Shown here piece by piece: positions 6,731 to 12,401 of a stretch of DNA of 14,150 nucleotides. The translations under genes and the position numbers were made by a program. The stretch lies in assembly GCF_002423035.1 (NCBI RefSeq), contig NZ_DIUM01000056.1:1-14150 (forward strand), given 5' to 3'. This DNA comes from Thiocapsa sp. UBA6158 (GTDB taxonomy: Bacteria; Pseudomonadota; Gammaproteobacteria; Chromatiales; Chromatiaceae). The notes under the pieces were generated by a model that did no database searches, was not told the origin of the DNA, and saw nothing but the letters and a program-made list of their open reading frames with translations. Position 1 is the stretch's first letter. Every line of letters begins with the position of its first letter.

Positions 6731-6758
6731 ATTATATTCGGGCACCCGGGGCAGGCAA
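6731..6758 (-). promoter_or_regulatory. Promoter of the FmdB-like gene
   Basis: On the minus strand a -35 like TTGCCT (plus coordinates 6753-6758) and a perfect -10 TATAAT (6731-6736) are 16 bp apart. Transcription would begin near 6724, leaving a leader of about 35 nt before the start codon at 6689. The -35 hexamer is the same as that before tusA. A very strong by-eye match, so the gene is likely transcribed independently of the upstream TPR gene. Confidence 0.65.
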
Positions 6759-6777
6759 GCACCTTGACGCACGCCAT

Positions 6778-7107
6778 TCAGTCGGCGTCCGCGAGCGCGC
6801 GCTCGGCGCGTTTTCGAAAGACCCTCATCTCCTTTGCGGCCTGGATGTCGCCTTTGGCCTCGGCGACCTCGATGCCGCGATCGAGCGCAGCGATGGCCTC
6901 GGCGTGGCGCCCGAGCGTCGAGAGCGCTCTGCCGTAGAGCTTCCAGGCGGCTGAATAGCCGGGGTCGAGTCGCACGGCCTCGCCGAGATGGCCGAGTGCC
7001 CGCTCGGTCTCGTCCGACTTGAGATATTCGGCACCCAGGCTGTATCGCAACAGGGCCGAATCCTGGCCGCGCTTCAGCATGGCTTCGAGGTTATCGACGA
7101 TGCTCAT
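6778..7107 (-). CDS. Small TPR-repeat protein
   Basis: A 109-residue all-helical protein with tetratricopeptide repeats: one covers about 17-50 (SALLRYSLGAEYLKSDE...AVRLDPGYS), a second about 51-84 (AAWKLYGRALSTLGRHAE...GIEVAE), followed by a capping helix to 109 (KGDIQAAKEMRVFRKRAER). The DPGYSAAW junction is the TPR consensus. TPR proteins serve as protein-interaction scaffolds; no enzyme function is implied. No signal peptide, so cytoplasmic. It lies 101 bases downstream of trkH on the same strand with no obvious terminator between, so cotranscription is likely. A larger reading frame running further upstream to 8553 is a shadow of trkH. Confidence 0.85.
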   Translation of the reverse strand: MSIVDNLEAMLKRGQDSALLRYSLGAEYLKSDETERALGHLGEAVRLDPGYSAAWKLYGRALSTLGRHAEAIAALDRGIEVAEAKGDIQAAKEMRVFRKRAERALADAD

Positions 7108-7208
7108 AGTGTCGTTCCGCCGTGTCGGTGTGTACCGGACAGTCTGTGCCTGAGGTGAGTCGTGCTCGGCGTGACCGCCAATCCGCTCACAGGTCCTGTC
7201 GCGTTTGC

Positions 7209-8660
7209 TCAGCGCTGCCAGAAGGCGGGCGTCAAGAGGACCAGAAGCGTAAAAATCTCCAGACGTCCCAGCAACATGGCGACGCAGAGGATCCACTTCG
7301 CCGGGTCGTGCAGGTCCGCGTAATGCGGGCCGACCTGGGCCAGACCGGGCCCGAGGTTGTTGATGCAGGCCGCGACCGCGGAGAAGGACGTGAGCAGATC
7401 CAGGCCGGTTACGGCGAGCAGCAGGTACATGATGACGAAGCTCGCGACGTAGAGCGAGAAGAATCCCCAGACGGCATCGACGACCCGGTGGTTGACGCTC
7501 TTGCCGCCGACGCGCACGGGGATCTGGGCGCTGGGGTGGATGAGGCGCTCGATCTCGCGGATCCCCTGCTTGATGAGCAGGAGAAAGCGGATGACCTTGA
7601 TGCCGCCGGCGGTCGAGCCGGCACAGCCACCGACGAAGCTCGCAAACAGCAGCAGGATCTCGATGAACGGCGGCCAGTAAAAGAACTCCGCGGTGGTAAA
7701 GCCGGCCGTCGTCCCGATCGAGACCGCCTGGAACATGCCATGGGTGAAGGCGTCGTCCCAGGTGATATAGGTGTCGGTGTAGAAGAGGGCGAGTGTCGTG
7801 ATTGCGGTCACGGTCGCCATGATGAACAGAAAAAAACGCAGCTCGCTGTCGCGCCGATAGACACCGAGATCGAGTCGATGAAAGGCGACGAAATGCAGAG
7901 CAAAGCTCATGGCCGCCATGAGCATGAAGAGCACGGCGATCATCTCGATCAGTGCGCTGTTGAAGTAGCCTATACTGGCGTCGTGGGTCGAGAAGCCGCC
8001 GATGGCCACGGTGGAGAAGGCGTGACCGATAGCATCGAAGAAGGTCATGCCGGCACCCCAATAGGCGAGCGTGCAGGCGACGGTCATGGCGACGTAGATG
8101 TACCAGAGTGCCTTGGCGGTCTCGGTAATCCTGGGCGTGAGCTTGGCGTCCTTCACCGGGCCGGGCATCTCGGCACGAAACAGCTGCATGCCGCCGATTC
8201 CGAGCATCGGCAACACCGCCACCGCGAGCACGATGATGCCCATGCCGCCCAACCATTGAAGTTGTTGACGGTAGAAGAGGATGGCTTTGGGCATGTCGTC
8301 GAGCCCGACGATGACGGTCGCGCCGGTCGTGGTCAGGCCCGACATGGACTCGAAGATCGCGTCGGTCACCGAGAGTCGGGGAACCTCGGCCAGCACGAAA
8401 GGCAATGAACCGGCTAAGCCGAGACCGGTCCAAAACAGCACCACGACAAGGAATCCGTCCCGGATACGCAGCTCTTGTCGGAGCCGCATGACGGGGAGAA
8501 AGGTGATCAAGCCGACGCCGAGGATCAGCAGAAAGGCGGCCAGGAACGGCCAAATCTCCCCGTCGTGGTAGATCAACCCGACCACGACGGGCGGAAGCAT
8601 CGTGAAGCTGAACAGCGTCAAGAGCAGGCCGACGACCTTTTGAACGGCGAAGAATTTCAT
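7209..8660 (-). CDS. trkH: Trk potassium uptake system membrane subunit TrkH
   Basis: A 483-residue K+ channel-like transporter subunit, the same length as E. coli TrkH. The four selectivity-filter P-loops are recognisable: TTTGATV (about 110-116), STVAIGGFS (216-224), SIGTTAGFTT (314-323) and INNLGPGLA (433-441). The GGCAGSTAGGIK segment (344-355) and about ten membrane helices are also typical. The ATG at 8660 gives the family N-terminus MKFFAVQKVV; upstream in-frame residues are hydrophilic and unlike TrkH. TrkH works in the inner membrane with the cytoplasmic NAD/ATP-binding TrkA, which is not encoded here (in many gammaproteobacteria it lies elsewhere). Likely cotranscribed with the TPR gene downstream. 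Confidence 0.97.
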   Translation of the reverse strand: MKFFAVQKVVGLLLTLFSFTMLPPVVVGLIYHDGEIWPFLAAFLLILGVGLITFLPVMRLRQELRIRDGFLVVVLFWTGLGLAGSLPFVLAEVPRLSVTDAIFESMSGLTTTGATVIVGLDDMPKAILFYRQQLQWLGGMGIIVLAVAVLPMLGIGGMQLFRAEMPGPVKDAKLTPRITETAKALWYIYVAMTVACTLAYWGAGMTFFDAIGHAFSTVAIGGFSTHDASIGYFNSALIEMIAVLFMLMAAMSFALHFVAFHRLDLGVYRRDSELRFFLFIMATVTAITTLALFYTDTYITWDDAFTHGMFQAVSIGTTAGFTTAEFFYWPPFIEILLLFASFVGGCAGSTAGGIKVIRFLLLIKQGIREIERLIHPSAQIPVRVGGKSVNHRVVDAVWGFFSLYVASFVIMYLLLAVTGLDLLTSFSAVAACINNLGPGLAQVGPHYADLHDPAKWILCVAMLLGRLEIFTLLVLLTPAFWQR

Positions 8661-8755
8661 CGCACTTTCGGGCGCATCACTCGGCCTCGGTCGGCAATCG
8701 CGGCGCGAACCCCTGCCGAGAGGGGCGCTCCGACTCCGGAGGAAAGACACCGACG

Positions 8756-8884
8756 ATGGATCTCGCGGGCAGCCTCATCGCAATCTCCCTTCTGCTGCTG
8801 ATCGCGCTCGGCGTCGCGGCGCTTTTCTTGGCGGGAAGGGACAGTCGCTCGTCCAACGAAGACGATCCTCCGCCGTCGAGCTGA
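8756..8884 (+). CDS. Small single-TM protein, divergent from trkH
   Basis: A 42-residue open frame too short for most ORF cut-offs. It starts at ATG 8756 with GGAGGA at 8738-8743 upstream (12-base spacing, somewhat long). Residues 2-26 form one strong hydrophobic segment (LAGSLIAISLLLLIALGVAA), followed by a hydrophilic tail rich in Ser, Asp and Pro (GRDSRSSNEDDPPPSS). This is the shape of a small inner-membrane protein with a cytoplasmic or periplasmic acidic tail. The general outline is like the cytochrome-oxidase assembly protein CcoS, but its motifs are not present, so I do not assign it. A short CCCCT/AGGGG hairpin (8710-8725) lies in the 95-bp divergent spacer shared with trkH. Reality rests on the RBS and composition. 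Confidence 0.5.
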   Translation: MDLAGSLIAISLLLLIALGVAALFLAGRDSRSSNEDDPPPSS

Positions 8885-8977
8885 AGGTCGGCGACCGGGG
8901 TCGCGGCGGACGGCGTGTGGCTTGGAGCCCGTCCGGTTCGATTCGCTCCGGCAAGCGCAGGAATGCGAGGTCCATCG

Positions 8978-9664
8978 TCATCGTCGGGTGGTGCAGTCGC
9001 CCAGGTGGCAATGCACCCGCAACGAACGACCGTTTCGGCACTTGACTCGATGCCACTCCCAATTGGGTCCCGAGGCTTCGAGAAGGGTTTCCGCGTCCGT
9101 CAGTACGCAACCGCGGCTCTCGGCGTAGCGCTCCGCATAGTAGGCCCAGGTGCCGACCGGTCCGGCGCCTGTCTCCGCAGCCCTGTCGGTCGATTCGTCG
9201 CCTGTGGTCGGTCCTCGGGCGGACTCCCGAGTTCTCGGCTGGCCGGTGTCGCGGTGTTCGTCCCACTTGCTCCTGAGCGAGCTCAGAGCGTTTCCGAGAT
9301 TCTCGGCATAGCGTTCGGTCACATCCGTCGACCACTCCTCGCCGGTCGCCGATGTCTGGACCTCGCGCGCACGCAACAGGACGCGTGTCCCGGAGTCTTC
9401 CGCGACGAAGACGGCCGAGATGCGGATCAGTCGCCGCGGGGCGAGGGGGGCGTCGGGGTCGCTCTCCTCGAGGATCTGCTCGATCTCGACCGTCGTCTCG
9501 CCGACCACGGGGACGCTCCACCCGCGCCTGTATGCCGACGCGATCGCGAAGTCTCTGGCCTGCTCCGGGGTTGCGCCGTACAAGAGGGCGCCGGGTGCAG
9601 GCGCTGCCGCGGCGAGCTCGATTGCGAGGATCCCGAGCGCGGTGAGCGGGACGATGCGAGCCAT
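8978..9664 (-). CDS. Exported protein with four-Cys C-terminal module (paralogue of upstream lipoprotein)
   Basis: A 228-residue protein that I do not recognise. Residues 1-21 are a Sec signal peptide (LTALGILAIELAAA), making it periplasmic. An N-terminal domain (about 30-138) has the pattern A...AxxRGWxVxxxTTxxV...V...D.GxxVxLxAxxxxTSxxG...TDVTE...L..SLxSxW, reminiscent of the helix-grip-like folds of small lipoproteins. A short linker leads to the C-terminal module (173-224): WAYYAERYAESRGC... with C186, C209, C219 and C224. Both domains align with the gene upstream (9809-10924), with exactly the same cysteine spacing. The ATG at 9664 was chosen because it yields the signal peptide, though its ribosome-binding site is weak; the same frame extends upstream to 9778. 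Probably cotranscribed with its paralogue, 144 bases away. Function unknown. Confidence 0.8.
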   Translation of the reverse strand: MARIVPLTALGILAIELAAAAPAPGALLYGATPEQARDFAIASAYRRGWSVPVVGETTVEIEQILEESDPDAPLAPRRLIRISAVFVAEDSGTRVLLRAREVQTSATGEEWSTDVTERYAENLGNALSSLRSKWDEHRDTGQPRTRESARGPTTGDESTDRAAETGAGPVGTWAYYAERYAESRGCVLTDAETLLEASGPNWEWHRVKCRNGRSLRVHCHLGDCTTRR

Positions 9665-9808
9665 CAGTGCTGGAATCGATCGCAGTGTCGCGCAACGCGG
9701 GTTTCGCCTTCGGGCGCCGTATCTGCTCGGTCCGGGCGATGATCGGGGCCCGTCCATGGTGACGCCGTCAGTCGGCAACCTGCGGACGAGCGATTCGCAT
9801 CGCGCCGG

Positions 9809-10924
9809 CTACAGAAGACCGCGGCACTCGCCGTTTTGACATTGCACCAGGACACTGTCGGCGCCCGCACAGGGCACCTTGTGGATCTCCCCGTCGCTGC
9901 GCGAGTCGATGAGGATCGACCCGCTCGGCTCGACATTGCAGCCCCGGAGCCGCGCATATTGCTCCGCATAGTAGGACCAGCTGACGCCCTCGGACGACGG
10001 CGCTAGCGCCATCATGTTCTCGCTGACCGGAATTGTCTCGACGGCGGGCTGCGGGAGCGGCTCGGGGAGCGACATGGGTTGCGTGGCGGGGCCGGGCTGG
10101 GTCCGCGCGAGGGCCGGTCTGGTGTCGACGATGGGGGCAGGGCTGCCTGATCGCCTGCGCGGCTCGGGGGTTGGCGTTGCGGCTGCAACAGCGACAGCTG
10201 TCGGTGCCGGCGGAGACGTCCAGGCGGGAGTCTCCGCGGCGGGCGCTTGACCGGACATCGCCGCAGCCTCAGTTGCGGCTGCCGTGGTCTCGTCGCCCCA
10301 GGCAGTCGGCGCGCCCACGCCGGTGTCGGCGAGCGCCGCGTCACCTGCGCTGCCCGGGTTGACCGAATCACGCTCGTTGTCCGCACGTGCGCCTCCCGAG
10401 GGCGGCGCTGCCCGCGCAACCCGGCCGCGATCACGTGACCAGGTGGAGTGGAGCGAGCGAAGAGATTCGTCCAACGACGGGCGAAAGGCCTCGGTGATAT
10501 CGGTGCGCGACGGTTGGCCGTCCGGTGACGTCGAGACCAGCGCCGCGTCCAAGGCAACCTTGACACTGCCGTGGTCATCGAGAAAGTACGAAGTGACCTC
10601 GACGAGACTGCCGGGCGCGGCTGTAGCCGCTGCCTGGCCAAGTTCGCGTGCGAGAGGCGAGCCCGGATCGAGCGGACGACGTGCGACGACACGATCGTCC
10701 GTCGTCTCGGCAATGATCCAAGCCCGACTCTTCGCCGAACCCATGGCCAACGCCTTCAGCTCGGAGCGAGTTGCGCCGGGAAAAGCCATCTGCGGACGGT
10801 CCCCGACCGCGAATGCTCCGGGTTGAGGGTCGAGCGAGCCGGTTCTCGGACTACCGGCGCAACCGACCTGAAGCACGCCGAGGGTGGTCAGAGAAAGAAT
10901 CAAAGTGACTGAACGCAGGTTCAC
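9809..10924 (-). CDS. Predicted lipoprotein with Pro/Ala-rich linker and four-Cys C-terminal module
   Basis: A 371-residue protein that I do not recognise. The N-terminus (MNLRSVTLILSLTTLGVLQVGC) is a lipoprotein signal peptide with C22 as the likely lipidated residue; the lipobox QVGC is slightly non-canonical, with leucine at -4. Then comes a domain (about 50-165) homologous to that of the neighbour at 8978-9664 (e.g. ITEAFRPSLDESLRSLHSTW), a low-complexity Ala/Pro/Thr-rich linker (about 170-310), probably disordered and spanning the periplasm, and the C-terminal module WSYYAEQYARLRGC... (316-367) with C329, C352, C362 and C367. The start codon is GTG at 10924, backed by GAGGGG 6 bases upstream. 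First gene of a two-gene minus-strand unit. Such anchored-linker-domain architecture suits envelope or peptidoglycan-spanning roles, but this is inference. Confidence 0.83.
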   Translation of the reverse strand: MNLRSVTLILSLTTLGVLQVGCAGSPRTGSLDPQPGAFAVGDRPQMAFPGATRSELKALAMGSAKSRAWIIAETTDDRVVARRPLDPGSPLARELGQAAATAAPGSLVEVTSYFLDDHGSVKVALDAALVSTSPDGQPSRTDITEAFRPSLDESLRSLHSTWSRDRGRVARAAPPSGGARADNERDSVNPGSAGDAALADTGVGAPTAWGDETTAAATEAAAMSGQAPAAETPAWTSPPAPTAVAVAAATPTPEPRRRSGSPAPIVDTRPALARTQPGPATQPMSLPEPLPQPAVETIPVSENMMALAPSSEGVSWSYYAEQYARLRGCNVEPSGSILIDSRSDGEIHKVPCAGADSVLVQCQNGECRGLL

Positions 10925-10971
10925 GGCAAACCCCTCGGGAAGAGAACAGGGACACCTCGGGCGACACTCAT

Positions 10972-11163
10972 TGAAACCGCGCCCAGTGCGGTATGCGACG
11001 TTTTTGAACGGGATCGGCCCCGGCAGTTTTAACCACCGCTGGAGACGGCGCGGTTTAAGACCTTAAAAATAAATCATTCTAAACCACGTTCACGCCAAGG
11101 GCCGTGGATGCACCCAACGCCGAACTCACTTGTGAAAGTGAGCATCTCGCTGACGCGGTTTAG
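10972..11163. repeat. Gene-free stretch with multiple direct and inverted GCGGTTTA-type motifs
   Basis: Between the lipoprotein start (10924) and the tRNA terminator (11309) no credible gene is seen. The core motif (A/G)CGCGGTTTA(A/G)G occurs at 11047-11059 and 11152-11163, and inverted relatives occur at 10973-10981 (GAAACCGCG) and 11079-11088 (CTAAACCACG); TTTTAACCACCGC at about 11027 faces the 11047 copy and can form an imperfect hairpin. The 12-mer GACGCGGTTTAG at 11152-11163 occurs exactly again at 1090-1101, beside the fadL-like stop codon. A perfect 7-bp hairpin CTCACTT/AAGTGAG sits at 11125-11142. This looks like an intergenic palindromic repeat family; genome-wide copies cannot be checked here. 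Confidence 0.55.
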
Positions 11164-11173
11164 GATCCCGAGC

Positions 11174-11278
11174 CATGCCGGTCGGCACCATATTCAAGGC
11201 CAAGCGTGCCACACCCCGGAACCCGAGGCCAGCCTCGGCGCGTGGTGAATGTGTCGGGTGCGGCATGCCGGCTCGGCA
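11174..11278 (+). repeat. Imperfect direct repeat flanking a small hairpin
   Basis: CATGCCGGTCGGCA (11174-11187) recurs as CATGCCGGCTCGGCA (11264-11278), differing by one inserted base. Between them a perfect 6-bp hairpin CCGAGG/CCTCGG lies at 11223-11238. No coding capacity is convincing here: the plus-strand frame across this stretch continues antisense through the tRNA and is spurious. Confidence 0.5.
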
Positions 11279-11308
11279 TCTCGAACATCGACGCTTTGCC
11301 ATTCCAGA

Positions 11309-11345
11309 AACAGCAAAAGCCGGCATTGTGCCGGCTTTTGCTGTT
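11309..11345. terminator. Terminator of tRNA-Thr (bidirectional)
   Basis: AACAGCAAAAGCCGGC (11309-11324) pairs perfectly with GCCGGCTTTTGCTGTT (11330-11345) around a 5-base loop, a 16-bp stem. On the minus strand it begins 12 bases after the tRNA 3' end, and the stem contains the GC-block followed by a TTTT run typical of intrinsic termination. Confidence 0.9.
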
Positions 11346-11357
11346 GTCGTAGAGTTT

Positions 11358-11433
<76 letters not shown>

Positions 11434-11445
11434 GCCGAGCCGCGA

Positions 11446-11474
11446 AGTATAGATGGATCGCCCGATCCTTTCCA
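11446..11474 (-). promoter_or_regulatory. Promoter of tRNA-Thr
   Basis: On the minus strand TGGAAA (plus 11469-11474) and TATACT (11446-11451) are 17 bp apart, 12 bases before the tRNA 5' end. The GC-rich stretch just after the -10 (TTCGCGGCTCGG) resembles the discriminator of stringently controlled stable-RNA promoters. The -35 is a weak match. Confidence 0.5.
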
Positions 11475-11513
11475 CCCCCCGCTCCACTGATTTCGAGCAC
11501 CCTGCGGAAATCT

Positions 11514-11543
11514 TTGCAATCACCGGATGGATTCCGCTAAAAT
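11514..11543 (+). promoter_or_regulatory. Promoter of rpsU operon
   Basis: TTGCAA (11514-11519) and TAAAAT (11538-11543) are 18 bp apart, with transcription expected near 11550 and a leader of about 50 nt before rpsU. It fits sigma70 well (4/6 and 5/6). Confidence 0.55.
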
Positions 11544-11600
11544 CCTGACGCTTAACTTCGACCATCCGCCCTTGTCCGGAGCCAACCTTAGGGATTATCC

Positions 11601-11816
11601 ATGCCCAGCGTGCGTGTCAAAGAGAACGAGCCTTTCGAAGTCGCAATGCGGCGTTTCAAGCGGTCCTGCGAGAAGGCGGGTGTGCTCGCCGAGGTCCGTC
11701 GTCGCGAGTTTTACGAAAAGCCGACGTCCGAGCGCAAGCGCAAGAAGGCGGCTGCGGTAAAGCGGCATCAGAAGAAGCTGCAGCGCGAGTCGCGTCGCTG
11801 GGAGCGTCCGTACTGA
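11601..11816 (+). CDS. rpsU: 30S ribosomal protein S21
   Basis: A 71-residue S21, the usual length in gammaproteobacteria and highly basic. S21 sits near the anti-Shine-Dalgarno end of 16S rRNA on the small subunit and helps mRNA initiation. The family pattern is clear: VRVKENEPFEVAMRRFKRSC at the N-terminus, then REFYEKPTSERKRKKAAAVK and a basic tail ending RRWERPY. An AGGGA sequence at 11590-11594 sets the ATG at 11601. It is the first gene of the macromolecular-synthesis operon and is read before a GatB/YqeY gene and dnaG. Confidence 0.98.
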   Translation: MPSVRVKENEPFEVAMRRFKRSCEKAGVLAEVRRREFYEKPTSERKRKKAAAVKRHQKKLQRESRRWERPY

Positions 11817-11833
11817 GGTCGGATAGTCGATGT

Positions 11834-11856
11834 CGGTCCCGCATTCGGCGGGACCG
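11834..11856 (+). terminator. Hairpin after rpsU (attenuator or processing site)
   Basis: CGGTCCCGC (11834-11842) pairs perfectly with GCGGGACCG (11848-11856) around a 5-base loop. It follows rpsU by 17 bases and is followed by CTGCTTGTATT, a poor T-run. In E. coli the rpsU-dnaG gap holds a partial terminator and an RNase E site that keep S21 in excess over primase; by position this hairpin could do the same. A full-strength terminator is unlikely. Confidence 0.6.
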
Positions 11857-11921
11857 CTGCTTGTATTGCGACCAAGTCGCTAGTCACTTTTTTCGTTCCG
11901 CTGTGGTTTCAACGCCTCACC

Positions 11922-12365
11922 ATGCTCAAACTTCAAATCCAAAGTGATATGAAGACCGCCATGAAGGCGGGCGACAAGACCAGTCTCGGGGTGATCCGGC
12001 TGATGCTCGCGGCCATCAAACAGCGCGAGGTCGACGAGCGCATCGAGCTCGACGATACGCAGGTGCTGGCCGTCCTCGACAAGATGGTGAAGCAGCGTCG
12101 CGACTCGATTAGTCAATACAGCGGCGCCGGTCGCGAAGATCTCGCCGAGATCGAGCGCTTCGAGGTCGACGTCATCCAGTCGTATCTCCCGCGCGCCCTC
12201 ACCGACGACGAGCTTACGGCCCTGATCGACGCGGCAATGGCGTCCACGCAGGCGAGCGCGATGAGCGACATGGGCAAGGTCATGGGTCTGTTGAAGCCGC
12301 AGATTCAAGGTCGGGGCGATATGGGCAGCGTGAGCGCGCGCGTCAAACAGCGCCTCGGAGGTTAG
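11922..12365 (+). CDS. GatB/YqeY domain-containing protein
   Basis: A 147-residue YqeY-family protein, similar to the C-terminal tRNA-binding tail domain of GatB in the tRNA-dependent amidotransferase. It opens with MLKLQIQSDMKTAMKAGDKTSL, then a helical part with IRLMLAAIKQREVDER and ISQYSGAGREDLAEIE, and ends with the family segment MGKVMGLLKPQIQGRGDMGSVSARVKQRL. Length is typical (about 148). It lies between rpsU and dnaG, a placement common in gammaproteobacteria. The start ATG at 11922 matches the family N-terminus but has no strong Shine-Dalgarno sequence. Its biological role is not established beyond a proposed tRNA or amidotransferase link. Confidence 0.95.
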   Translation: MLKLQIQSDMKTAMKAGDKTSLGVIRLMLAAIKQREVDERIELDDTQVLAVLDKMVKQRRDSISQYSGAGREDLAEIERFEVDVIQSYLPRALTDDELTALIDAAMASTQASAMSDMGKVMGLLKPQIQGRGDMGSVSARVKQRLGG

Positions 12366-12401
12366 CTCCGGCGTCGTACACTCAACGGTTTGCCGAGGCA
12401 C

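Noticed and set aside
7122..8408. 428-residue plus-strand frame opposite trkH
   Set aside because: The charged composition (Asp, Glu, Gly, His, Arg) again mirrors the complement of trkH membrane helices; trkH is beyond doubt.
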